The position numbers and the translations under genes were made by a program. Shown here one piece after another: positions 41,418 through 50,290 of a stretch of 64,000 bases of DNA. The notes under the pieces are model-generated. The model worked only from the letters and a program-made list of their open reading frames with translations, did no database searches and was not told the origin of the DNA. How positions within the stretch are numbered: position 1 is the stretch's first letter; each line of letters begins with the position of its first letter. This DNA is from Bacteroidota bacterium (lineage in GTDB: Bacteria > Bacteroidota > Bacteroidia > AKYH767-A > OLB10): NCBI GenBank assembly GCA_016714005.1, contig JADJOA010000007.1:1-64000 (forward strand), in the 5' to 3' direction.

Positions 41418-41798
41418 ATGACTACAAAAAAAGAGACAGTAAATCATTTAGAAATGTATGAGTGGCTTAAGTCGCTTGAGTTTTACAAGGGTGAACTTAA
41501 ATTTTGGCGACAGCGGTTAAGCGAGGTAGTAAGCAGAAACACACACAATGAAGTATTGAGGGAAGCGGAGCATTTTCAGAACCAGGTGATAATACAAGAG
41601 GAGAACATAGATATTTTAAGGCATGATATTAAACAGTTTGAAAACCACCTGGAAGCATGGTTTGACAAGCACCCAAAATTAGATGATGCTAAACTGCTGG
41701 AGGTAGAAAGTCATTTAAGAGACCGTATGAAAACCTTTGAGCACATTTATGTGGATATTAAGCATGAGTATTATAATTATTTGCGGAAGTATATGTAA
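41418..41798 (+). CDS. Conserved-looking coiled-coil protein of unknown function
   Basis: 126 aa, intact, acidic and basic residues mixed, no signal peptide or membrane segment. Heptad-like helices cover most of the chain (YEWLKSLEFYKGELKFWRQR; NEVLREAEHFQNQVIIQEEN; DILRHDIKQFENHLEAW), suggesting a helical bundle. Unusually strong Shine-Dalgarno and its own terminator argue for a real, well-translated monocistronic gene. I do not recognise a family. Confidence 0.75.
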   Translation: MTTKKETVNHLEMYEWLKSLEFYKGELKFWRQRLSEVVSRNTHNEVLREAEHFQNQVIIQEENIDILRHDIKQFENHLEAWFDKHPKLDDAKLLEVESHLRDRMKTFEHIYVDIKHEYYNYLRKYM

Positions 41799-41815
41799 GG
41801 ATGTGGCTAGTGTTA

Positions 41816-41853
41816 TAAAAACCGTTTCTTGTAAAAAGGAGACGGTTTTTTTT
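41816..41853 (+). terminator. Intrinsic terminator after the coiled-coil gene
   Basis: Stem AAAAACCGTTTC / GGAGACGGTTTTT (one G-T pair), A-rich loop and a T8 run. Confidence 0.85.
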
Positions 41854-41904
41854 ATGCTGCTTTTGTTAGCTGTTTTTTTTTATTTCTACTTTTAGTTTGT
41901 TTTT

Positions 41905-41930
41905 CCACTTTTGCCTTGAAACAAAAGTGG
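41905..41930. repeat. Palindromic intergenic repeat CCACTTTTG...CAAAAGTGG
   Basis: A perfect 9-bp inverted repeat with the loop ccttgaaa. The same core (CTTTTGCCTTGAAACAAAAG) is, from general knowledge, a common intergenic sequence in Bacteroidota genomes. Only one copy was noticed in this window. Confidence 0.55.
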
Positions 41931-42142
41931 AGCAAAAATTTCATTTTGGCGGGAGCCAGCGCACGGAATGCTTTTGTTACATAGGTGGTAATATTACCGG
42001 ATGTTGATTATAATAATTTTGGTAACCTTGTCGGTTTTTTTTATATACGTAGTTAATTTTATCCATTAGGCTATTTTGTTTGCATCACATACATTTGCCC
42101 GCAATTAACTAAATAAGTCTAATCATCTTAATCAAAAAAATT

Positions 42143-42571
42143 ATGGGAATGTTAAAGGAGTTTAAGGAGTTTGCCGTAAAAGGAAACTTAGTTGATTTTG
42201 CCATTGGAGTGGTAATGGGCGCTGCTTTCGGTAAAGTAACATCGGCATTTGTTGATGGTATGGTAATGCCAGTGGTAGGAAAAATTATTGGTGGTGTAAA
42301 TTTTTCTGACATGAAGTTGAAGATACAGGACGGGAGCAAGGCAGTGATGGATTCTGCAGGTAATGTTACAACGAAAGAGGTGCCCGAAATTTATATTAAG
42401 TATGGTGAGTTTATAACGCAGTGTTTAGATTTTGTAATTGTTGCTTTTGTAATGTTTTTGGTAATAAAAGCAATGAACAAAATGAAAAAGGCAGAGCCTG
42501 CACCACCACCAGCAGGACCAACGAACGAGGAAAAACTTTTGATGGAAATAAGAGACTCATTAAAAAAATAA
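42143..42571 (+). CDS. mscL: Large-conductance mechanosensitive channel MscL
   Basis: Pentameric inner-membrane safety valve opening under hypo-osmotic stress. 142 aa, intact. N-terminal amphipathic helix MGMLKEFKEFAVKGNLVDFA, TM1 IGVVMGAAFGKVTSAFVDGMVMPVVG, a periplasmic loop, TM2 LDFVIVAFVMFLVIKAMN, then the Pro-rich linker and C-terminal bundle NEEKLLMEIRDSLKK. Typical length. Own terminator downstream. Confidence 0.97.
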   Translation: MGMLKEFKEFAVKGNLVDFAIGVVMGAAFGKVTSAFVDGMVMPVVGKIIGGVNFSDMKLKIQDGSKAVMDSAGNVTTKEVPEIYIKYGEFITQCLDFVIVAFVMFLVIKAMNKMKKAEPAPPPAGPTNEEKLLMEIRDSLKK

Positions 42572-42587
42572 ACGGGGGGTAATAAAT

Positions 42588-42621
42588 TAAAACGGGGGGA
42601 TAAGCATCTCCCCGTTTTTTT
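42588..42621 (+). terminator. Intrinsic terminator after mscL
   Basis: Stem AAAACGGGGGGAT / ATCTCCCCGTTTT, loop AAGC, T7 run. Confidence 0.88.
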
Positions 42622-42653
42622 CTATGTATTAAATTATTTAAACAAAACACAAT

Positions 42654-43571
42654 ATGCTAAAAATTATTAATTACATCCGTGGCAATTACATTATCTGCCA
42701 CATCGTTTGCACAAGATGCGGCTACCGCAGCCGTTGACACCAGTTGGAAGAAAAGGCGGTGTGTTTGCGCTCCATTTAACCAGGTTAGCTTAACCAACTG
42801 GGCAGCCGGAGGAGAAAACTCGATATCGGGCGCCAGTTTTTATCGCTGTTTGCCAACTATGCCAAAGACCGCATGGCGTGGGATAACACGCTTGACTTAG
42901 GATTTGGTTTGATACAAAATGGCGATGCTGACATCCGCAAAAATGAAGACAAAATAGATTTAAACTCTAAAGTAGGATATAAAACATCTGCCACGAGCAA
43001 ATGGTATTATACTTTTTTGTTAAACTTTAAAAGCCAGTTTGCACCGGGCTACAATTACGAGGCAGACCCTGAAGCTAAAACACCAATTTCGCAATTTTTA
43101 GCACCTGCCTATTTGTTGTATTCAATTGGTATGGATTATAAACCCAATGATGCGTTTTCGTTGTATTTATCTCCAGCCACCGGCAAAACGCTTTTTGTAA
43201 TGGATGATGATTTGGCAGATGCAGGTGCATTTGGTGTGGACCCGGGAGAAAATACGTTGACTCAGATTGGAGCATTTTTAAAGGCTACATACAAGAAGGA
43301 CATAATGGAAAATGTAAACTTCCAAACCAAACTGGAGTTGTTTAGCAACTATTTAGAGAACCCGCAAAACATAGCAGTTAACCACGAAATATTAATTGCC
43401 ATGAAAATTAATAAATACTTAACTGCCAACCTTGGCACACAAATGATATATGATGACATAGTGCCTGTGCCAATAGTAAAAGAGGTAAGTGGTGATAAGG
43501 TAATAGCAGGAGCTGGTCCGCGTTTGCAGTTTAAGCAAATATTGGGAGTGGGGTTTTCTTATAAGTTTTGA
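42654..43571 (+). CDS. DUF3078 family outer-membrane-type protein (several frameshifts near N-terminus)
   Basis: ATG 42654 begins a signal peptide that becomes readable after a one-base shift in the A5 run at 42658-42662 (SVAITLSATSFAQDAA). Then WKKGG...NQVSLTNWAAGGENSISG is the conserved DUF3078 opening. Two more breaks near 42760 and 42845 precede the open piece from 42873. That piece is strand-rich (KWYYTFLLNFKSQFAPGYNY; LFSNYLENPQNIAVNHEI) and ends in the outer-membrane-like LGVGFSYKF, with terminal Phe. About 305 aa. Family function unknown; a beta-barrel is inferred. Confidence 0.72.
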
Positions 43572-43604
43572 TAGAATTTATTTGATTAAGGTTACATAAG
43601 GTGT

Positions 43605-43680
43605 CACGCAGAGGCGCAGAGTTAGCAGAGTATTAAGTCTAAAAACTATTTTCTTTGTGGGCTTTGCGCCTTTGCGTGAT
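43605..43680. repeat. Palindromic GC-richer intergenic repeat (CACGCAGAGGCGCAGAG type)
   Basis: Left arm cacgcagaggcgcagag (43605-43621) and right arm ctttgcgcctttgcgtgat (43662-43680) are near-perfect inverted copies separated by about 40 AT-rich bases. This is the widespread cgcagag/ctctgcg type of intergenic repeat known from many bacterial genomes. It lies between the DUF3078 gene and rlmE and could act as a transcript hairpin. Confidence 0.65.
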
Positions 43681-43694
43681 TATAAGTTAAAACC

Positions 43695-44289
43695 ATGTCT
43701 TACAAACACAATGATTTTTATGCGCAAAAAGCGCGCAAAGAAAATTTTGCAGCGCGTTCGGTTTATAAATTGGAAGAAATAGATAGGAAATATAAACTGC
43801 TAAAAAAAGATTTTTTTGTGATTGATTTGGGTGCATCTCCCGGCTCGTGGATGCAATACACCAGTAAAATAGTGGGTGACAACGGAATGATACTTGGCAT
43901 TGATTTAAAACCTATAGAAGTAAAACTTAAAAACGGCATAAACATACAAGCGGATTTAAACGAGGTAAACATGCAGGTGCTTTTTGACAAATATAAAATA
44001 GAAAAAAAAGCTGATGCAGTGGTTAGTGATATGGCACCAAACACATCGAGTAACCGCTTTACCGACCAGGCGCGCTCGATTGAACTTTGCATGTTGGCAC
44101 TTGATACAGCCAAAAGGTTTTTAAAACCACGCGGGCATTTTGTATGCAAAATTTTTGATGGAGAAGATGCTATGACTTTTAGAGACGAAGTGAAAAACAA
44201 TTTTGAGGAGTGTTATACGTTTCGTCCAAAGAGCACGCAGGCAAGCAGTAAAGAGTTTTGTGGTGGGGAAGTTTTATAAGCCAAGCTAA
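43695..44289 (+). CDS. rlmE: 23S rRNA (uridine-2'-O)-methyltransferase RlmE/FtsJ
   Basis: Methylates the ribose of a conserved uridine in the A-loop of 23S rRNA. Motifs: ARKENFAARSVYKLEEID (first catalytic Lys), FFVIDLGASPGSWMQY (SAM loop), VVSDMAPNTSSNR (catalytic Asp), GHFVCKIFDGED (second Lys) and ASSKEF (catalytic Glu region). The open frame stops at 44279 as EFCGGEVL. Changing the T4 run near 44258-44261 by one base gives EFVVGKFYKPS with a stop at 44287-44289, the expected tail. About 198 aa. Confidence 0.93.
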
Positions 44290-44370
44290 GAATCTATAAA
44301 CTGCAAACAGGTTGTCCACATTGACAATGTATAGAATCAATGATGTTTTCAGAAATGGGTAATGAGAATC

Positions 44371-44946
44371 TTAAAAAGCGTTCAGTTTTTGATGATTTTT
44401 AAAAGCGTATGTACAACCAGAGTTTAACCAATAAATCTTGGTAGGTGTTCTTATTACATAATCATTCGCATACGACAATCCAGGCAAGTAAAAAGGTTCA
44501 TTATTTTTATAAGCATAGGATTTGAGGTTATTGAATGCCTTAGTCAATTCGAGTGAATCTTCATATAGCGCCTCAATTAACCAAAATCGCATTTCCCTCC
44601 CTCCTTTACCCGTGTCGAAAGAATAACGCTTTATAATTTTTACATGGGTAGATTGAAGGGCGTAAAGAAAACTCTCTCTTTGCACGGCTTGTGCACCTAT
44701 TGTGTGTAATTTTGATGAAAAGCGAACCGGTTTATTCGAAAGAATTTTAAGTAAGGAATCTGCTAAAGACAAAAAAACTGTTGACTTAAATTCGGAATCT
44801 AATACTAAAGCTAAGTCTTTTGTAGTCACCACTTCAATTTTTTCTGATACTAACGACAACGAATCCTGAGCTAAAGTTTCAACGTTCTCAGGAGCATTGC
44901 AGCCTAAAGCCGCATAGCAAATAATTATCAAGAAAATTCTTTTCAT
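44371..44946 (-). CDS. Lipoprotein of unknown function
   Basis: 191 aa, intact. Lipobox YAALGC after a short hydrophobic leader predicts a lipidated envelope protein. The mature part is mixed alpha/beta with no family recognised; a single C-terminal Cys occurs in NSGCTYAF. It follows another lipoprotein gene on the same strand. Confidence 0.6.
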   Translation of the reverse strand: MKRIFLIIICYAALGCNAPENVETLAQDSLSLVSEKIEVVTTKDLALVLDSEFKSTVFLSLADSLLKILSNKPVRFSSKLHTIGAQAVQRESFLYALQSTHVKIIKRYSFDTGKGGREMRFWLIEALYEDSLELTKAFNNLKSYAYKNNEPFYLPGLSYANDYVIRTPTKIYWLNSGCTYAFKNHQKLNAF

Positions 44947-45003
44947 ACAAATTAACCAGCCTCATTATCCTCATGCTTAAAACCAAATGACCTTTTCTAT
45001 TAT

Positions 45004-45537
45004 TTATTGATACCTCACATTATTAAACTCTCCGTTAGAAATAATTACAGAGTCAGTTGCGGATGCAAAGCCTTTAAAGGAAAAGTTGCCCGAAACAAGT
45101 TTGTTCTGTGTATCAAAAGAAGTAACGTTTAAAGTGGTGGTGGTATTAATGTTATAATATTTATAAGTGATGCCGTTAATTACAAAATAAGTGCCCTGTG
45201 CCGTTTTTGTTCCCGGTGCAAATGTGCCTGTATAACCAACCTGTATGTTACGGTAAGGTGAGATTGAATCATTACAAATAAATTGAAAAGAGGAGGTGCT
45301 ATTGTTGGCAACTCCGTAAGCATTGCTTGATGTAAAAGAAGAACCGTTGATGGATGCAGTAACAATACCGTTGCATGGTACGCCACAAATACCTCCGCAA
45401 TCAATCCCAATTTCGTCCTGATTTTTTATGCCGTCAAAACAGTTGGGTTTGCTAAAGTCTGCACCACCTTCGGCAGTTTGTTTTTTGCAGGATGCAACAA
45501 AAATAACAATTAGTAAAAAAAATAAAATCCTTATCAT
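45004..45537 (-). CDS. Secreted lipoprotein with Cys-rich N-terminal motif
   Basis: 177 aa, intact. Lipobox VIFVASC. Just after it, CFDGIKNQDEIGIDCGGICGVPC is a Cys-rich calcium-loop-like motif seen at the start of many bacteroidotan surface lipoproteins. The rest is strand-rich (ASINGSSFTSSNAYG ... GNFSFKGFASATDSVIISNG), resembling DUF6252-type beta proteins. Function unknown. Confidence 0.62.
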   Translation of the reverse strand: MIRILFFLLIVIFVASCKKQTAEGGADFSKPNCFDGIKNQDEIGIDCGGICGVPCNGIVTASINGSSFTSSNAYGVANNSTSSFQFICNDSISPYRNIQVGYTGTFAPGTKTAQGTYFVINGITYKYYNINTTTTLNVTSFDTQNKLVSGNFSFKGFASATDSVIISNGEFNNVRYQ

Positions 45538-45574
45538 TAATGCGAATGTAGTGATTATTACAAAACCATGTGTT

Positions 45575-46703
45575 TTAGTTTTTATTGTTCAAATAATTTA
45601 ACATGAGTTGTGCGGTACGTGCCGATGCGCCACTGTTGCCAAGTTTATTAACTAATGTTTCGTAATCAGACAATATCTGTTGGCGTTCTGTTGTTTCTAC
45701 AGCAATTTTTAAAAACTCCTTATTCAATTCATTTTGCATTCATATAGCCTTGTATTAATTCTTTAACTGCCGGTTTATCCAATATTAAATTAACCAACGA
45801 AATATACTTAACCTTAACAAGCCTGCGTGCAATTTGATAGGACAGTGCATTTCCTTTGTAACACACTATTTGTGGCACTTTAAATAATGCGGTTTCTAAA
45901 GTTGCTGTTCCTGATGTTACCAATGCAGCATGAGCATTCATAAGTAACTCGTAGCTGTTGCCAATTATAATTTTAATATTTTCTCCTGAGTATTGTTTGT
46001 AAAAATCGGTAGAGATGGAAGGGGCGCCCGCAATAACAAATTCAAAATTGGGATTTTGCTTTGCAACTTCGAGCATTACAGGCAGCATTTTTCAATTTCC
46101 ATTTTGCGGCTACCGGGCAATAGCGCAACAAGCTTTTTTATCGCTTAAATTATTTTCAGTTCTGAATTCAACTTTGTTGTTTAATCTTTCTGTTGTAAAC
46201 TGATCAATGGCATCCAACAACGGATGCCCCACAAAGTCAACCTCCATGTTAAATCTCTTATAAAAATCTTTTTCAAAAGGGAGAATAGCAAACATACGGT
46301 CAACATCTCTTTTTATTTGGTGCACACGCGATTGTTTCCATGCCCAAATCTGGGGAGATATGTAATAAAATGTTTTAATGTTATTCTGTTTGAGAAATTC
46401 GGCAATGCGCAAATTAAAACCAGGGTAATCAACAAGTATTACCACATCGGGTTTAAACTGTAAAATATCTTTTTTACAGAGGCTAAGGTTTCGTACAATT
46501 GTTTTAAGATTTGCAACCACTTCTACAAAACCCATAAAAGCCAAATCGCGGTAATGCTTAACAATGGCAGTACCTTGTTGTTTCATTTTATCTCCACCCC
46601 ATCCTCTGAAAACAGCATCAGCATCTGACTTTTTTATTTCTTTCAAAAGGTTTGAAGCGTGCAAATCCCCTGAAGCTTCTCCTGCAACAATGTAATACTT
46701 CAT
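45575..46703 (-). CDS. lpxB: Lipid-A-disaccharide synthase LpxB (two frameshifts)
   Basis: Joins UDP-2,3-diacylglucosamine and lipid X to the lipid A disaccharide at the inner membrane. The N-terminal piece (46703-46110) has YYIVAGEASGDLHASNLL, GWGGDKMKQQG, DLAFMGFVEVV, LVDYPGFNLRIA, YYISPQIWAWK and VDFVGHPLLD. After a break near 46095 (LLPGSRKMEIE-like joint) the middle piece has FVIAGAPS, AALVTSGTATLE and VCYKGNALSYQIARRL. After another near 45735 the tail runs QNELNKEFLKIAVE to LNYLNNKN. About 375 aa. Confidence 0.88.
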
Positions 46704-46704
46704 T

Positions 46705-46992
46705 TCAGAAAAATTTGAGGTAAATCATTATTGCACCATACACAAACGTAGCGCCTATAACGCCACGTGTAGCCTTTATCATTTCTCTATTTAAAAATAA
46801 ATAGAAAAAAATAAGATTAGCAATTAAACACAAACTAATTAAAGCCGCTAATGATGATGAGGTAGAAACATTATCCCAAAAACCTTCAAAAGTCATTATA
46901 GAAAAATTAAGTTTCCAGTAAATAAACAATCCTAAAAACGGGCCGATAAGCCCACAAATAAATCCTGCAATAAATTTATCAAAGCGCCCCAT
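46705..46992 (-). CDS. Small membrane protein (about 95 aa) in surE-lpxB operon
   Basis: Three hydrophobic helices (FIAGFICGLIGPFLGLFIY; SLAALISLCLIANLIFFYLF; GVIGATFVYGAIMIYL). It sits 1 nt upstream of lpxB and 3 nt after another small membrane gene, so it belongs to a tight operon. The start MGRFDKFIAGFICG resembles the opening of its neighbour (RDKLDNLITGLLFG), so the pair may be an old duplication. Function unknown. Confidence 0.7.
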   Translation of the reverse strand: MGRFDKFIAGFICGLIGPFLGLFIYWKLNFSIMTFEGFWDNVSTSSSLAALISLCLIANLIFFYLFLNREMIKATRGVIGATFVYGAIMIYLKFF

Positions 46993-46995
46993 TAT

Positions 46996-47289
46996 TTATT
47001 TAATAAACTGGTCTTTTACAAAATAAAAATATAAAAGCGCTGCAATAAAAACAGAAGCAAGCCAGCCCTTACCAAATTTGTGCATCTTTAGATTAATCAT
47101 AAACAAACGCATAGTAATTACCATAATTACTAAAATGCATAATTGTAAGCGGGGAGGAAAAAGCAAATACCCTTTGCCGTTGTTATGAAGCATTATATAA
47201 ATCCCTTTTTCAAATAAGAGATAAAGCAGGTAAATTGCTGATGAGCCAAACAATAAACCTGTAATTAAATTATCAAGTTTATCCCGCAT
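46996..47289 (-). CDS. Small membrane protein (about 97 aa) in surE-lpxB operon
   Basis: Three hydrophobic helices (NLITGLLFGSSAIYLLYLLF; LQLCILVIMVITMRLFM; GWLASVFIAALLYFYF). It overlaps the surE end by 11 nt. It resembles the next gene in size, helix placement and opening motif (FD/LD-K/N-x-I-x-G). Function unknown; the location suggests an envelope role. Confidence 0.7.
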   Translation of the reverse strand: MRDKLDNLITGLLFGSSAIYLLYLLFEKGIYIMLHNNGKGYLLFPPRLQLCILVIMVITMRLFMINLKMHKFGKGWLASVFIAALLYFYFVKDQFIK

Positions 47290-48055
47290 GCCAGTTTATT
47301 TTGTTGAGAAAAGGTATGGCATGATGTGCAGTAAAATCAAACTGTACAGGCACTAAACTTACATAATTATTTTCAAGCGCCCACTCATCGGTATCTGCGC
47401 CTTTATCGGGGTTAATAAACTTACCGGTAAGCCAGTAGTACTTTCTTTTGTTAGGATCAAGTCTTTCATCAAATTCTTCTTTCCATTTTGCTATTGCCTG
47501 TCTGCAAATTTTTATTCCTTTTAGTTCTGCTAAACTTCCTTTAGGAATATTCACATTTAGCAACGTTCCCTGCTGTAATCCTTCCTTCAAAACTTTTTTA
47601 GCAATAATGGTTGCATAATGTGCAGCGGTGCTAAAATCGGCATCGTGTGCATAATCGCATAACGAAAAACCTATGCTTGGAATGTTTTCAATTGCGCCTT
47701 CCATAGCAGCGCTCATAGTGCCAGAGTAAATTACATTAATGCTAGAATTGCTTCCGTGATTAATTCCGCTTACACACATATCGGGCTTACGGTGCAGTAT
47801 TTTATTTACTGCGAGCTTAACACAATCAACAGGTGTGCCTGTGCACTGGTAAGCATCAATGCCTTTGAAAATATCAATCTTGTTAAGCCGAAGCGGGTCG
47901 TGTATTGTAATTGCATGTCCCATGCCTGATTGCGGGCTGTCTGGCGCAACAACCACTACAGTACCCAAAGTTTGCATTGCTTCTACAAGCGCTTTAATTC
48001 CGGCAGATGTTATGCCATCATCATTAGTAACCAATATTATCGGTTTGTTTTGCAT
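47279..48055 (-). CDS. surE: 5'-nucleotidase SurE
   Basis: Metal-dependent nucleoside monophosphate phosphatase of stationary-phase survival. 258 aa, intact. Metal and catalytic motifs: ILVTNDDGITSAG (Asp12-Asp13), VVAPDSPQSGMGHAIT (Ser), CTGTPVDCVKLA, CVSGINHGSN (Asn), YSGTMSAAMEGA and LNVNIP. First gene of the operon leading to lpxB. Confidence 0.95.
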   Translation of the reverse strand: MQNKPIILVTNDDGITSAGIKALVEAMQTLGTVVVVAPDSPQSGMGHAITIHDPLRLNKIDIFKGIDAYQCTGTPVDCVKLAVNKILHRKPDMCVSGINHGSNSSINVIYSGTMSAAMEGAIENIPSIGFSLCDYAHDADFSTAAHYATIIAKKVLKEGLQQGTLLNVNIPKGSLAELKGIKICRQAIAKWKEEFDERLDPNKRKYYWLTGKFINPDKGADTDEWALENNYVSLVPVQFDFTAHHAIPFLNKINWHAG

Positions 48056-48121
48056 GGCGGCTAAATTAGTTTAATTGGGAAAAAACAAAGTTGTTGTACG
48101 ATTTTAAACTGTCTCTTAAAA

Positions 48122-49186
48122 TCACTTATTTTTTAAAGTGTTACTACTGTAATTTTCCCAACTTTCAATCAATTGTTTGTAATTGGAGGGAGGATCAGTT
48201 TCAAAGTATATTTCTTTTTTAGTTACGGGGTGCATAAAACCCAAAGAGCGAGCATGCAATGCCTGGTATGGCATAATGGCTAATTGCTTTTGAATAAAAG
48301 ACATGTAGCTGCCAGAGGTGTTGCCTTTTAGAATTTTGTCACCACCGTACTCAAAATCACCAAATATTGGATGACCTATATGTTTCATGTGTACTCTTAT
48401 TTGATGTGTTCTGCCGGTTTCGAGTTTGCATTGTATTAATGTTGTGTATGTAAATCGTTTTAAAACAGTGTAGTGGGTAACAGCATGTTTACCATGACTT
48501 CCATCTGCAAAAACATCCATCACTTTTCTATTGGCAATATTTCTGCCTATATGCCCGGTAACTGTTCCCTCATTTTGTTTTACATCTCCCCAAACCAAAG
48601 CCCAATAATGTCTTTGAATGGTTCTGTTGTAAACTGTGCTACCAGGTGCGCCATTGCATTATCATTTTTAGAGAGCACCATTAACCCTGATGTATTTTTA
48701 TCAATTCGGTGAACAAGTCCCGGGCGCAATGTTTCATCTACCATAATTACTTTACCTTCCATGTGAGGGTGGAGGTGATAGGCAACAGCATTTACCAGCG
48801 TACCTTTATAGTGCATGGCAGGCAGGATGCACCACCATGCCCGCTGCTTTGTTAATTACAAGCAAGTCATCATCCTCATAAATAATGTCAAGTGGGATAT
48901 TTTCACAAATAAGTTCAGCAACTTTTGGAGGATGAGAAAATATTACTGAAATAATATCGCCCGGCTTAACCCTGTAATTTGGCTTTACGTTTTTTTTGTT
49001 AACCGTAATATTTCCTGCATGAAGAGCAATTTGAACCTTGTTGCGCGAAAGGTTTTGAATGCGTGTCATCAAAAACTTGTCTATCCGCAAAAGTTCTTGT
49101 CCTTTGTCGCATATTATATTATGGTGCTCGTAAAGCTCTTCGTTTTCCTGTTCGCTGCTGCTTACTTCTTCTTCGTTATTTATCAT
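48122..49186 (-). CDS. RluD-family 23S rRNA pseudouridine synthase (frameshifted)
   Basis: The N-terminal piece (49186-48806) has an S4 RNA-binding domain (LRIDKFLMTRIQNLSRNKVQ; NVKPNYRVKPGD) and DDDLLVINKAAGMVVHPA. After a break near 48812 (HPACH/HYKGTLVNAV) the middle has GLVHRIDKNTSGLMVLSKND, containing the catalytic Asp. After another near 48592 the tail has LETGRTHQIRVHMKHIGHPIFGD and ALHARSLGFMHPVT. About 354 aa. RluD type (positions 1911/1915/1917) is the likely member, but the family has several paralogues. Confidence 0.85.
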
Positions 49187-49330
49187 TGACCAAAAATAAA
49201 AGATGCCATGCGGCTAAGTTAAGTTTTAGGCAATATGAATTTAGTTGATACCGGAAATGAAAGCTGATTAAAAAAATAGATTTACTTAACCTCTCATAAA
49301 GAGAAAGTAATTTCCTTTTACTGAATTGAC

Positions 49331-50143
49331 TTACACCCCATACTTTTGCTGTTTCATGTTAGTGGCAAAATCTAACTGAACGGCTTCATCATGTCCTTCG
49401 GCACACTGGTAAATATCTAACTTGTGTTGGGCAAAATCTTCAAGTATTAAATTGAGAGAGCGGTCGTAATAAACTGCTGTTTCTTTTTCGAGATTAATTA
49501 AAAGCGGTTTGCATTTGTTGGTAAGCCTTTCACTAAACCAAATATCACTTCTTTTTAAAGCTATATAGGTTTTACGGTTGCCTATTTTGCGAACAAAATT
49601 GTAAGCAAACTGGTATATGTATCCATCGTTATAATTAAGCCATAAATTGTATGAGTAAGGAAATCGGGTGTAATAAAAATCCTGAATGTAATCGGGGTTA
49701 TTGTAGAAAGTGGGGATTGAGCTTATTTCAAAAAACCGGTAAAAATGGTTGAGGCTTTTATACCAATCTTCTGGTTTTGTATAAGGTAATGTTTCAATTT
49801 TTTTGGTGCGCCTCACGTATTTATAAATTGTTTTTTCCTCATTATCCATCATCATCAGGTTATCAAATTCATCAAACTCCATATTACGCAAACAACCTTC
49901 ATAAGGCAATTTGATTTTCTCTAAAATTTCTCCTTTTTGATTAAGCAAAAAAACATAGGGAGCATTGCATGAGTTAAATGCAATTACTTCTTCTGCATCC
50001 ACTGCAATTCTAAATACAAAATTGCCTGGAGCTACTAACGAGTCGTAAGTAATGGTAAATAAATCTGTTTTAGCCAGAATACCCTCCTGCGCAAAACTCC
50101 TAAAGCTTAAAAACAAAATGACAATAAATACAGTTCGCTTCAT
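49331..50143 (-). CDS. Secreted six-bladed beta-propeller-like protein of unknown function
   Basis: About 270 aa from ATG 50143 (KRTVFIVILFLSFRSFAQ signal peptide); an in-frame extension to 50203 is unlikely. Propeller-like repeats are suggested by VFLLNQKGEILEKIKLP, MEFDEFDNLMMMDNEEKTIYKYVRR and TAVYYDRSLNLILEDF, the 6-bladed style common in secreted bacteroidotan proteins. No catalytic motif. It is divergent from the subtilisin-like protease gene. Confidence 0.55.
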   Translation of the reverse strand: MKRTVFIVILFLSFRSFAQEGILAKTDLFTITYDSLVAPGNFVFRIAVDAEEVIAFNSCNAPYVFLLNQKGEILEKIKLPYEGCLRNMEFDEFDNLMMMDNEEKTIYKYVRRTKKIETLPYTKPEDWYKSLNHFYRFFEISSIPTFYNNPDYIQDFYYTRFPYSYNLWLNYNDGYIYQFAYNFVRKIGNRKTYIALKRSDIWFSERLTNKCKPLLINLEKETAVYYDRSLNLILEDFAQHKLDIYQCAEGHDEAVQLDFATNMKQQKYGV

Positions 50144-50290
50144 ATCAAATAAAGAGGGTTTTACGCGTATTTTAAAAATTGGTTGGCGAATGTATTGAAA
50201 CATTAATAAGCAATCTTTTCAACAATTGATAGTTACTGCATAGAAATCAACCAAAATGAATATTTTTATCCGCTTAAAATAGAACTTAAA

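Larger units (their letters stand above)
41799..42142. other. 344-nt intergenic region with terminator and hairpin repeat
   Basis: No gene is visible. It holds the terminator of the 41418 gene and a short palindromic repeat at 41905-41930. After that come a stretch of unremarkable sequence (gcgggagccagcgcacggaatg) and AT-rich promoter space for mscL. Confidence 0.6.

Noticed and set aside
43763..44200. 145-aa minus-strand open frame
   Set aside because: Antisense shadow of rlmE, which has all its catalytic residues.
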